Assembly (NCBI RefSeq): GCF_027595985.1
Contig: NC_073313.1
Coordinates: 112,979,552-113,043,551, forward strand
Direction: 5' to 3'
Source: Sorex araneus
Taxonomy: Eukaryota > Chordata > Mammalia > Eulipotyphla > Soricidae
Length of the DNA stretch: 64,000 bases
The position numbers and the translations under genes were made by a program. This document shows positions 54,660 to 64,000 of the stretch, in pieces (the first letter of the stretch is position 1; the number at the start of each line of letters is the position of its first letter). The notes beneath the pieces were generated by a model. It ran no database searches. It was given only the letters and a program-made list of their open reading frames with translations, and had not been told where the DNA came from.

Positions 54660-55095
54660 TTACTAAGATAGTCTCTATCACTTGTATCACTTGTCATCCC
54701 GTTATTCATCGATTTGCTCAAGAGGGTATCAGTAACGTCTCTATTCACCCCTGTCACATACTAGTGTAGCCCAATGGTGTCTGCTTGCTCTAGGAACATG
54801 AAGAGCCTCAAACCATTTATTAAGGGTCTTGGTAAAGAAGTCTGACCACCTTGTAGGTAGGCGGCCACTCAGTCTTTTGACGTCCGGTGGAATCCAGTTG
54901 GTAACAGCTCTAGTCCAGCAGTCATCTCTGAATCGCATTAAGTGTCCAGCCCATCAGATTTTCAATGCCTTGGCAAACGAGACAGCATCCCTGATTCTTG
55001 ACCGTTGACGGAGGTCAGACCTCTGGATTCCTTCGCTCCCTTGAGTGGAATGTGATACTCCAAGCATAGTTCTTTCAATTCCTCTTTGGGATACA
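54660..55095 (-). mobile_element. RTE-type LINE 3' fragment
   Basis: The minus-strand translation reads DLRQRSRIRDAVSFAK, a stop, then WAGHLMRFRDDCWTRAVTNW, then DVKRLSGRLPTRWSDFFTK and RASRHHWATL. The WAGH..R..D.RW, GRPPTRW and HW..LA.DR pattern is typical of the C-terminal end of RTE-like endonuclease-RT proteins (family assignment from memory of the pattern). The open part is 54,938-54,741, and the reading ends at a TGA before the WRPLEQ-like end. A gtgatacaagtgataga tail lies at the left edge. The 5' part is missing. Confidence 0.7.
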
Positions 55096-55164
55096 CGAAT
55101 AGAAAGAAAATTAGTCTTGTTCCTCCTGTGTTAAAACCACAATGTTGAAAATATTAAGTTACTT

Positions 55165-55307
55165 TTTTGGAAAATTTGGGAACCACATCTGGTGATAGTC
55201 TAGGGTTACTCTAAAATTGGGGAACCATGCAGTGCTGGGGATTGAACCTGGCTATTCCATATACATAGCATGTTCTTAGTTCTTTGGGCTATTTCTCCAG
55301 CCCTGAA
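55165..55307 (-). repeat. SOR-type SINE, diverged
   Basis: The order ccatgcagtgctggggattg, aacctggctattcc and ggctatttctccagccctg is body to head in reverse. Confidence 0.68.
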
Positions 55308-56269
55308 TACTGTTCATCTTACTGAAGGGAGAAGAATCTTCTCTGTAAATCTAATGCAGGATGCAAAATTCAACAATACTGACAGAATCTCCAATGTAAA
55401 CTCATCCTACAGAAAATTCAACATTTGCACATACAATATCTGTGTCAAGAATTCAATATTATTAATTTCCCAAAAACTAATTTTCAAAATATTCAAATAT
55501 ATGGCAAAGTTAAAAGACTGTGTAGGAAAAACTTATATAATGAGCACCAAAATTCTACTTTTTATTCATATATTCATTCTTTAAAGTTGAACTACTTATA
55601 TATTTAGTTATAAGTTCTGGGAATATAATGTATATGATGACTAAATTAATAAATAACAATACTCTTTTCTTATTAAAAAGTTATTCAGAATAAATGTTTA
55701 CAGTTCTAATCCAAGGAAAAACAGAATTATGTAATATGATATTAACTAAAGTTACTGGAATAATCATTTTGCAATGTACAAATATCAAATTATCATGATG
55801 AAACACTTCATGATGTTTTATGTTATTATATCTCAGTATACCTATAAAAATAAGTATCTTATTTGAACTGTAGTTTACTTACTATAGTATTTATAGGAAC
55901 TGTGATTTATAATCCTTTTAATGTTTCCATTTCAGGAACACAATGTTAATTAACCATGATTACTAGAGTTATTAATATCCCCCTACCACTGTCTCTAGGC
56001 CTGCTCCCATATTCCCTCCACCTTACTTAGAAAACTCAGATCTACAGGTCAGGACTTCACAAACCATTTATATTTACCACTGATTTTCATTCAAAGAAAT
56101 GTAATATGGGCAACTGCTGCCAGAAACACCTTGGACTCATTATGCAGTAGATTTTGAATTACATGTTGCCATTCAAAAACTCTCTACTGTTGTCAACTAT
56201 TTTAAAATTCCATATTTACTTATGCAACCACGTATGAAGTCATAACCCACAACTTAAGGAGTTAAAATA
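55308..56269. other. AT-rich unique sequence, no gene
   Basis: The 104-codon plus frame at 55,270-55,584 begins inside a SINE and has AT-biased composition with no recognisable domain. I do not support it as a gene. Confidence 0.5.
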
Positions 56270-56488
56270 TATACAGATTCTCAGTGTCTGTTATTAGTAT
56301 TCTCCTAACACATTCCTTTATAGTTCACATATAAGCAAAATCATTTGGTATTTGCCCTTACTTTTTTGACTCACTTTACTCAGCATGATATTCTCTAGTT
56401 GTATCAAAATTGCAGCCAAGTTTTCTCATTTATTTTTATTAAAAACCATAATTTACATAATTTACATAGTTACTGATAGTTGATCTTT
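56270..56488 (-). mobile_element. Old L1 3' end, first part
   Basis: Motifs gactcactttactcagcatg and attctctagttgtatcaaaa are those of an old L1 3'UTR. It is interrupted by a SINE; 56,473-56,488 is the left TSD. Confidence 0.68.
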
Positions 56489-56667
56489 TTTTTTTTTTGC
56501 TTTTTTGGGTCACACCCAGCGATGCTCAGAGGTTAGTTACTCCTGGCTTTGCACTCAGGAATTACTCCTGGCGGTGCTTGGGGGAACCATATGGGATGCC
56601 GGGGATCGAACCCGGGTTGGCTGCGTGCAAGGCAAACGTCCTACCCACTGTGCTATCGCTCCGGCCC
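56489..56667 (-). repeat. Young SOR SINE with perfect TSD
   Basis: This near-consensus element is oriented minus, with the poly-T at left. Its minus-strand A box (tagcacagtgggtagg), B box (ggttcgatccc) and GGGGCCGGAGCG start are intact. A 16-bp TSD, ctgatagttgatcttt, lies at 56,473-56,488 and 56,668-56,683. This copy is the best support for a shrew origin. Confidence 0.92.
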
Positions 56668-56683
56668 CTGATAGTTGATCTTT

Positions 56684-57320
56684 AGGCATACAATAATTCA
56701 ACACCAATGACTCCCAGTGTCAACTTCCCTTGACCAGTGTTCCCAGATTCCCCCACTCCACTGCTTCCTGTCAACTTGACAGGCACATTACAAAGTTTCA
56801 CAGGTTGCTGCTTAAGTCTCATGTTTTCTTAACCTGTGTTTTGGACATATGGCTATACCCTTCACTCATGTAACTGGTATAACTGAACCCCTGATGCTTT
56901 TTCACCCATTATTTCTCCTTCTCTTCCCCCCTTGACTTTTTCCCTTTTCTGTTGATCTCTCTAAACACTAGAGTCAAAGGTCATCTAGCCATCCCCACTT
57001 TACTTCAATGCATTTCCTGATCTAGTGTTCTATATTCCACAGATAAGTGATGTTATCCTTTGTATGTTTTACTTCTTCTTACTTATTTCACTCAACATAA
57101 TATCTTTTAGTACTAAATATGTTGCAGAAAATTATATGATTTTATAGTTCCTTGCATCTGCATAGTATTCCATTGTGTATATACACATATATGAATATAT
57201 ATGTATATATCGCATCTTCATAATTCATTCATCTGTCATTGAACACCTAGGTTGATTCTGCATCTTAGCTATTGCAATAAGTGCAGCAATAAATAATGCT
57301 GTGTATATTGTCCTTTGAAT
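56684..57320 (-). mobile_element. Old L1 3' end, second part
   Basis: The 3'UTR and ORF2 end continue, with attccattgtgtatatacac, aggttgattctgcatcttag and agtgcagcaataaataatgc. It shares the 3'UTR type seen at 29.98-30.14 kb. Confidence 0.75.
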
Positions 57321-57880
57321 GTTTTATGTTCATTTATAATCAAGTCCTCAACAAAACATAGATGGAAGAAACAATCACATTTACTTTTAATGAAATAAAC
57401 CCTGGTTGATGGATTTAGGATGAATAGTTTGAACTAGGTCAATTTTCAGCTCTGGAGGAAGTTCTGATACTTAACAGAAACATATTTTCTTGGGATTACA
57501 GTTTTGATGTCTTAAGGTAACAAAACTTCAAAGACTAAAACAGTACTTTTTACTAAGTCATGTGATAATGGTTCATCATTTAAATTATGCAAACGTTTCA
57601 CTTAATTTACAAAGTTAAATGCAAAAGGATCTATCTTATAGAAGTGCTCTGATAGTTAAGTGACATAATTCGAGTTCTAAGTGCATGTCTGGTACATATA
57701 AATCTTTCAATGGTAGTAGTAGTCATTCATTCATATGAGAATAAGATCTTTAAAAATAAAATCAGAGTGTGGTGTTAAAAACCAAGAAAATATTTTTAAA
57801 GAAAAGTCAGTAGATGTAGATATATCCAAAGCACAGATCCAACAACATGGAAAACATGAGCTCTAAGCCTCAACCACTGA
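57321..57880. other. Unique sequence, no gene
   Basis: Nothing recognisable was found. Confidence 0.5.
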
Positions 57881-58045
57881 ATTTTGTAATATGTCTGTCA
57901 AGGTGACAGTCTGGGAATGAAAAGGGATTATGGAGTATGTGAACAGTGGTAGAAGGAAATTGACAGTGAAGATGGGATTGGAGTTGAAATACTAAATGCC
58001 TACAACAACTATCAATAAATTTGTAAATCACTTTTTTTAATGAAA
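57881..58045 (+). repeat. Old L1-type 3' end
   Basis: The order gtctgggaatgaaaagggat, gtggtagaaggaaattgaca and aataaatttgtaaatcactt matches the diverged LINE 3' terminus at 19.5 and 21.04 kb. Confidence 0.5.
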
Positions 58046-58157
58046 TGAAAAATTATAAAAGCAAGTTTCAATTAAAGAAAAATGTATAACAAAAAGACCA
58101 GATATGTTTAAAATCAATGGTAGTCCATTTTTTCTAAGTAGCTATTAAGAAAACATA

Positions 58158-58335
58158 TTTTAGCGACTGGAGAGACAACTCAAAGGTTAAACCCACTCTA
58201 CATGTAGAAACCAAGGGTTCAATACCTGGCACCATTGGTCTTCTCAACACTACCTTCTGGACCCCTGAGCACTAAGCCAAAAGCAACCTCCAAGCACTGT
58301 CAGAAGTGACCAAAAATAAGACCAAAAAAAGTACA
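58158..58335 (+). repeat. SOR-type SINE, diverged
   Basis: The sequence cgactggagagacaactcaa, ggttcaatacctggcaccat and ctgagcactaagcc with a gaccaaaaaaag tail fits the family. Confidence 0.65.
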
Positions 58336-58849
58336 TATCTGCATGTGACATAATTAAAATACTCTTTTGCACTTTCTTCAAAATGAACAATTTCCTCACA
58401 ACTAACAACTCACATAAATAAACTGGAACCCACAGTTCAGTTTTGTTATTAAGCAGCCAGAGAACTCATTTGTAATCTAATCTTGCCTATAAATTCTTTT
58501 TTTGGAAGTTTTCCTAACTTTGAATAAAAGCTTTTTGACTTTGAGTGTATTAAAAACTTACATGGCTCTAGGCATAATTTTCCCTCCTCTTTATTGCACT
58601 TCTCTGCCAGATTTCAAATCACATTAGGTGACTTCTGTTTCTATCATGACTGCTGCCCTTTAAACTATGTAATAAATGGGTAACATAGTGTTTAGACCAT
58701 AACATTCTAGAAGTTTTGTAACTTATGTAATGCTGGCCGCAAAAGAGAAGGAACCTGAGAGGAGGGGTGTGAGGATGAGTGACTAAGTTTATGATTGTGG
58801 GATTAACAGAAACCATAAATCAGAGGACAAGACTAGCAAATGGTAGAAT
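58336..58849. other. Unique sequence, no gene
   Basis: No coding, RNA or repeat feature was recognised. Confidence 0.5.
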
Positions 58850-59470
58850 TTATTAGGGAAATGCAAATCAAAATGACAACGAGGTATTACCTCATACAAG
58901 AGAGAGTGTAATATATCAAAAGACCAAAAGAAACACCAGTGTCTCTAGAGTTCCAGTGAAAAATGAACCCGCATTAAATGTTCCTGGAAATGTCACTTGT
59001 TTCAGCCTCTAAGAAAAGAAGTGCTAAGGCATAGTAAAACCTAAGACTAAAGTTTCCAAATGATTCAATGATCCCTTTGTATGACACCCATCCCTGATAC
59101 CTATCCCTAAACCACAATAGCATTAAATAAAAATGCTTCTTGTACAACTATGTTCATTGTTCTATCGCTAAGGTGTAGACCCAATTCAAAGGTACAATAG
59201 TAGATGAATTTAAAAAAAGCTATGGCAAAAATACACAATGAGATATTATTCAACTATAAGAAAAGATGAAAACTTACTATTTGCTAAAGTTTTGTGTATG
59301 GGAATACAACAGGCTGAGAATATCCAAATAATTTTGTGAAAGAAATAGAAAAACAAGAGGACATCTATAACCATATTTTAAACCTGAGCCATAGTAGTAA
59401 ATACAGATGGTATTACACCAGGTAGAAAAATATGCCAATAAAACATAAGAAAATATTCAGAATAGATGGT
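58850..59470 (+). mobile_element. Ancient L1 3' end
   Basis: It contains gggaaatgcaaatcaaaatg, caacgaggtattacctcata, acaatgagatattattcaac and similar ORF2-end signatures at low identity. Confidence 0.7.
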
Positions 59471-59631
59471 GATTATTCATACTTGTTTAAACGATTGAAC
59501 TATAGCAAATAGGGCACAAAAAGATGTGAGAGTCTCCTCCTCATTCAACAGAAGCTGTCTATTCTTCAACAGTGCCAGCCGCATACATTAGACTTGAACG
59601 AGAAGATTCGAGTAAACAAATTTGGTCATAT

Positions 59632-59880
59632 TTGGAGCAATAGCACAGCAGATAGGGCATTTGCCTTTCACATGGCCAAAAGGGATTCAATTCCTCCCCC
59701 CCTCTCGGAGAGCCTGGCAAGCTTTCGAGAGTATCTCACACACATGGCAGAGCCTGGCAAGCTACCCAGGGTATATTCAATACGACAAAAACAGTAGCAA
59801 CAAGTCTCATAATAGAGACGTTACTGGTGCCTGTTTGAGCAGATCAATGAGCAGCGGGATGACAGTGATACAGTGATTTG
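59632..59880 (+). repeat. LINE-tailed SINE, short form
   Basis: A SOR-like head (gagcaatagcacagcagata) is followed by gagagcctggcaagctttcg, gcctggcaagctacccaggg, ataatagagacgttactggt and gagcagatcaatgagcagcg. The tail is gacagtgatacagtgatt. It lacks the 80-bp insert of the long form. Confidence 0.82.
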
Positions 59881-59881
59881 G

Positions 59882-60800
59882 CACGTGGTTACCAGGGCTA
59901 CCTTTCACTCCAGCAAAGTATAAATTGAGGTCATCAGCAAACCTTTATTGATCTCAACTACATGGTATGCATGTTCCAGTACAATACTACCTTTGGCAAG
60001 TTCAATGAAACAGTCATGGCCAAGAATAGGAAACTTGTCATCAACTGAAGCTCTGTCTCCATCTTCCTCAGATGAGATCCTAAAAACATCAAATGGGGTG
60101 ACACTGGTGCTGAGCAGGTCCAGAAGTCCATTTGGGTCATCACCACCCAGAGGAATTCTGGGACTCACTTGAAGGAGTGAGCCGAAAGGATCATCATCTC
60201 TGCATCTTCTGCCAATGTACCCATGTTAATGGTGGGGGTGAATCATGAGAATAATGACAACTCCCTCAACAATTCCTCTGCACCACCAACTGCTTGGCCC
60301 CCCTGGCAAAGGTATCCCAGAAAACTTTTGTGTCACAGGGGTTCTTATGACCATAGTCCATGCCATTACTGCCACCTAGAAGACTGTAGACAGAACCCTA
60401 GGAAGCTGAGATTTGAGAGACAAGGCAGAACATCATCCCTCTGCTACTGACATTGCTAAGGCTGTGGGAAAGGTCATCCTAGAACTGAACAGGTAGCTGA
60501 ACAGCATAACCTTCAGAGACCACATTCCCAAAGTGTCTGTTGTGAATATGAACTCCCGAAGACTACATAAAGAAGATGATAAAATAGGCATCACAGGGTC
60601 CTCTCAAGAGGTATATTGGGCTAGACGAGAATCAGGTTGTCCTGATTCTTTAACAGACAGCTTCTGGACCTTCAATCCTGGGGCTGACAACACCTTCAAT
60701 GGCCACTTTGTGAAGCTCATTTCCTGGCAAGACAGTGAGCTTAGCTACATCAATAGAGTCGAGAACACCATGGTTCATATGGCCTCCATCAATAAAGTGC
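59882..60800 (+). pseudogene. GAPDH: GAPDH processed pseudogene
   Basis: This intronless copy of the glycolytic enzyme glyceraldehyde-3-phosphate dehydrogenase starts near residue 26 of the protein and runs to about the C-terminus. Recognisable stretches across frames include the region around TRATFHS, LNYMV..QY, VMGVNHE, the active-site region (tctgcaccaccaactgcttg) and SWYDNE-like coding near 60,720. Several frameshifts and stops break it (open pieces at 59,948-60,172, 60,223-60,450 and 60,533-60,835). The 5' end abuts a SINE and the 3' end an L1, so no TSD or A-tail is visible. Confidence 0.85.
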
Positions 60801-60811
60801 ACTGCACCCCA

Positions 60812-61800
60812 CCCATTTTTATTGAATCACCGTGAGATACAGTTAAAAGCTTTTTTGTTTGAATTACAGTCAGACAATGATCAAATATCTATCCCTCCAC
60901 CAGTGCACATTTTCCACAACCAATGTCCCCAGTAGCCCCCCTTCCCAACCCTCCCCCTGCATCTATAGCAGACAATTTCCCCCATACTCTCTCTTTCTAT
61001 TTTTGAGCATTATAGTTCACAAAATATGGTTTACAATAAATACTGACAGGCTATCAACTTTGGTCCTTTATCTACTAGCAGCACATATCTCTCATCCCAA
61101 ATGACTCCTCCAACCATCATTGACTCAGTGATCTCTTCTCTATTCCAGCTGCCTTCTCCCCAGCTCATGAGGCAGTCTTCCAAACCGTGGAGCAATATTC
61201 CAGGTCCTTGTCACTAATATCCTTGTGTGTCAGTCTCAAGTTATTTTATATTCCACAAATGAGTACGGTCATTCTCTGTCTGTCTCTCTCTTTCTGACTC
61301 ATTTTCAATTAGCATGATACTATCCATGACTATCCACTTATAAGCAAGTTTCATAACTTCACCTTTCCTAATAGCTGAATAGTATTCCATTGTGGAGATG
61401 TACCAAAGTTCCTTTAACCAATCTTCTGTTCTAGGGCACTTGGTTTGTTTCCAGATTCTCGCTATTTTAAACAGTGATTCAATGAAAATACAGGTGCAGA
61501 TGTCATTTTTACTGTGCTTTTTTGCACCCTCAGAATATATTCCCAGAAGTGATATTGTGGGGTCATATAGAAGCTCAATATCTAGTTTTTGAAGGAATGC
61601 CCATATTGTTTTCCAAAAAGGCTGGACCAGTCAGGATTCCCACCAACAATGAAACAGAGTCACTTTCTCCCCACATTCATACCAGCACTAGTTTTTCTTG
61701 TACTTTATGATGTGCGCCACTCTCCTTGGTGTGAGATGATATCTCATTGTTGTTTTGATTTGAATCTCCCAGATGATTAGCAGTATGGAGTATTTTTTAA
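60812..61800 (-). mobile_element. L1 3' end
   Basis: The 3'UTR (attgaatcaccgtgagatac onward) is followed by the ORF2 C-terminus to about 61,797. A TGA (tca on the plus strand, 61,631-61,633) follows the Cys motif position. No TSD was identified. Confidence 0.8.
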
Positions 61801-62215
61801 TTTCTTTTTTAATCACTGTGGTATACAGTTACAAAGCTTTCATGTTTGACTTTCAATCATACAATGATCAAATACCCATCCCTCCACCAGTGAACATTCT
61901 CCACCACCAATGTCCCCAGTATACTCCCCCTTTCTAACCCTCCCCCTGACTCTATGGCAGAAAATTTCCCCCATTCTCTCTACTTTTGGGCATTATGGTT
62001 TGCAGTACAGATACTGAGAGGTTATCATGTTTCGTCCTTTATCTTTCAGCAGACATCTCCCATCCGGAACAATTCCTGCAACCATCATTGTCTTAGTGAT
62101 CTCTTGTAGAGCAGTTTTTATTTGCCTTTTGGCCATTTGTATTTATTTTTTTAATAAGCTTCTCCTTATTTCTTCTTTTCATTTTGATGGGGTTATAGTT
62201 TTTTTTTCTTCTACA
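61801..62215 (-). mobile_element. L1 3'UTR joined to ORF2
   Basis: A second L1 3'UTR (61,810-62,098) joins ORF2 sequence near gccttttggccatttgtat, skipping the C-terminal region, which indicates an internal deletion. It is interrupted by a SINE and continues at 62,460. Confidence 0.7.
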
Positions 62216-62460
62216 ATTCTGGACAGGATAGGGCGTTTGCCTTGCACACAGCCCACCCGAGTTCAATTCCTCCGTCCCTCTCAGAGAGCATGGCAAGCTA
62301 CCGAGAGTATCCTGCCCGCACAGCAAAATCTGGTAAAATACCCGTGGCATATTGGATATGCCAAAAAACAGTAACAACAAGTCTCACAATGGAGACGTTA
62401 CTGGTGCCCGCTCGAGCAAATCGATGAACAATTTGACTACAGTGCTACAGTGCTACTAGT
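62216..62460 (+). repeat. LINE-tailed SINE, short form
   Basis: The tRNA-like head (gatagggcgtttgccttgca), gagcatggcaagctaccgag, ctcacaatggagacgttact and ctcgagcaaatcgatgaaca are followed by a ctacagtgctacagtgct tail. Such short tandem tails are unlike the A-tails of the SOR copies. Confidence 0.85.
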
Positions 62461-62558
62461 GCCTTGTATATCCTGGATATTAACTCCTTATCAGATGGGT
62501 ATTGGGTAAATATTCTTTATAATTACATGGGCTCTTTCTGTATTTTGGTCATTGTTTC
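62461..62558 (-). mobile_element. L1 ORF2 continuation
   Basis: The sequence gccttgtatatcctggatat, ctccttatcagatgggta and gtattttggtcattgtttc is ORF2 after the interrupting SINE. It ends at the TSD of the next insertion. Confidence 0.72.
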
Positions 62559-63174
62559 GTTTTTTAAATTTTTTTTTATTTTATTGAATCACCGTGAGAT
62601 AGTTACAAGCTTTCATGTTTGAATTACAATCCCACAAAGATCAAACACCCATCCCTCCACCAGTGCACATTCCACACCACCAATATCCCGGGTATAACCC
62701 CTTTTCCCACCCTCCCCTTGCCTCTATGGAAGACAATATCCCCCATACTCTCTCTCTCTCTACTTTCGGGCATTATAGTTTGCAACACAGACACTGAGAG
62801 GTCATCATGTTTGGTCCATTATCTACTTTCGGCATGCATCTCCCATCCCAAGAGCTTCCTCCAGCCATCATTTTCTTAGTGATCCCTTCTCTATTCCATC
62901 TGCCTTCTCCCCTCCGCTCATGAAGCAGGCGTCCAGCTATTTGGAAATTCCCCTGGCCCTTGTTTCTACTGTCCTTGGGTGTCAGTCTCATATGGTGCTA
63001 CCCTACAGTCCACAAATGAGTGCAGTCCCTCTATGTCTGTCCCTCTCTTTCTGACTCATTTCACTTAGCCTGATACTCTCCATGTTTATCCATTTATAAG
63101 CAAATTCCATGACTTCATCTCTCCTAACAGCTGCATAGTATTCCATTGTGGAGATGTACCAAAGTTTCTTTAAC
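62559..63174 (-). mobile_element. 5'-truncated L1 3' end with TSD
   Basis: The 3'UTR and the end of ORF2 are flanked by tggtcattgtttc (62,546-62,558) and tggtcactgtttc (63,175-63,187), which differ at one base. Confidence 0.84.
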
Positions 63175-63187
63175 TGGTCACTGTTTC

Positions 63188-63686
63188 TTTTGAGGTGCAC
63201 AAACTACTTTATTATTTTTTTTGCTTTTTTGGTCATACCCAGAAATGCACAGGGGTTACTCCTGGCTCTGCCCTCAGGAATCACCCCTGGCGGTGCTCAG
63301 GGGACCATATGGGATGCTGGGAATCGAACCTGGGTCGACCGTGTGCAAGGCAAACGCTCTACCCGCTGTGCTATCGCTTCAGCCCCCGAAACTACTTTAT
63401 TTAATGTTTGTTTATGTTTGTTTCCACTTGCCTAATCAGTAATGTTTCATCCTTAAAGATGCTTTTAGCTTCAATATCATGGAAGTTCTGACTATGTTTT
63501 CCTTCATGTACCTTATGGATTAAAGTTTGATATTTAGGTCTTTTATCCACTTTGATCTGACTTGTGCCTGAACTTAGACAGAGGTTACAGTTCAGGTTTT
63601 TGCAGGTGCTGTCCAGTTTTTCCAGCACCACTTGTTGAAGAGGCTTTCCTTGTTTCACTTCACATTTGTTGCTCCTTTATCAAAGA
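63188..63686 (-). mobile_element. Older L1 ORF2, split by a SINE
   Basis: ORF2 thumb-region homology (cttcaatatcatggaagtt, ccagcaccacttgttgaag, ctcctttatcaaagatt) continues through 63,686, interrupted by the SINE at 63,214-63,388. Confidence 0.72.
63214..63388 (-). repeat. Young SOR SINE with TSD
   Basis: The element is near-consensus in minus orientation. The 13-bp TSD aaactactttatt lies at 63,201-63,213 and 63,389-63,401. Confidence 0.9.
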
Positions 63687-63935
63687 TTCACTGTATCACT
63701 GTCACTGTCATCCTGTTGCTCACCGATTTGCTCCAGGGGGTACCCGTAACACCTCCATTGTGAGACTTGTTACTGTTTTGGGCATATTGAATATGCCACG
63801 GGTAGTTTGCCAAGCTCTGCCATGCAGGTGAGATACTTTCAGTAGCTTGCTGGGCTCTCTGAGGGGGGGGGGGCGGAGCAATCAAACCCAGATCAGCTGT
63901 GTGCAAGGCAAACGCCCTACCCGCTGTGCTAAGTG
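63687..63935 (-). repeat. LINE-tailed SINE, short form
   Basis: The reverse orientation shows the tail (tcactgtatcactgtcactg), gtgagacttgttactgtttt, atattgaatatgccacgggt and the head ending caaacgccctacccgctgtg. A run of G at 63,862-63,873 interrupts the body. Confidence 0.85.
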
Positions 63936-64000
63936 ATTATATATTTGCGATTCTGTGACATAATATTCAACTCTGTTCCAGTGCTCCACGTGTCTGTTTC
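63936..64000 (-). mobile_element. Older L1 ORF2, running out of the window
   Basis: The segment ataatattcaactctgttcc followed by gtgctccacgtgtctgttt continues the ORF2 homology beyond the SINE. Confidence 0.65.

Noticed and set aside
55270..55584. 104-codon plus frame in AT-rich DNA
   Set aside because: It begins inside a SINE, is AT-biased, has no domain and no splice or promoter support.
56489..56667. tRNA-like A and B boxes that could be called a tRNA gene
   Set aside because: The sequence is a SINE with body, poly-A tail and TSD. No cloverleaf with a proper acceptor stem is present.
60223..60450. 75-codon frame as a separate small gene
   Set aside because: It is one frame of the GAPDH pseudogene around the active-site region.
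1..64000. CRISPR arrays, operons, riboswitches or bacterial mobile elements
   Set aside because: The window is clearly mammalian retroelement DNA; the only regular repeats are transposon units and simple sequence.

Overview
The window looks like mammalian intergenic or intronic DNA built mostly from nested retroelements. I recognise no intact host gene exon. The tRNA-derived SINEs match the shrew-type (SOR) family, and the L1 3' ends and SINE heads recur together throughout, so the most likely source is a shrew (Soricidae, probably Sorex). This species call is from recognition, not from a search.

Layout. 1-11,052 is one old plus-strand L1 that enters from outside the window. It is split by a short young L1 3' end (2,816-3,258) and by a full-length L1 (3,455-9,316) with a 17-bp target-site duplication (TSD), an intact 320-residue ORF1 and an ORF2 open for 1,144 residues. 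11-13.7 kb holds old SINE pieces, a probable solo LTR and an L1 3' end. Two minus-strand L1s follow: 13.7-17.5 kb, and 21,189-26,055 with a 17-bp TSD. Both have promoter sequence but internal deletions. 26-34.5 kb is older minus-strand L1 DNA peppered with SINEs. 34.5-38.5 kb holds an L1 with a tandemly repeated 5'UTR inserted into an older L1. 39.8-42.5 kb and 48.9-50.5 kb are two L1 insertions with 5' inversions of the twin-priming type. 50.5-60 kb is sparser AT-rich DNA with SINEs, a minus-strand RTE-type LINE fragment and a GAPDH processed pseudogene at 59.9 kb. 60.8-64 kb is a stack of minus-strand L1 3' ends.

The most interesting feature is a family of composite non-autonomous retroelements, seen five times: 30,140-30,702 minus, and 35,409-35,715, 41,517-42,360, 42,911-43,940 and 46,315-47,344 plus. 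Each has a non-L1 body joined to an L1-like 3'UTR. The three longest carry roughly 300-318-bp tandem units at the 5' end. Several copies have L1-style TSDs. I do not know a name for it; it may be an L1-mobilised parasite or an extreme deletion derivative of an L1 whose promoter is made of monomers.

How the parts relate: L1 ORF1p/ORF2p machinery would supply reverse transcriptase and endonuclease for L1, for A-tailed SINEs, for the composite family and for the GAPDH pseudogene. A second SINE type instead ends in sequence shared with the RTE-type LINE and in short tandem repeats, which suggests a different LINE partner. Other observations are a 1.07-kb near-identical inverted tract shared by two L1s 15 kb apart, and a recurrent stop codon directly after the ORF2 cysteine motif.
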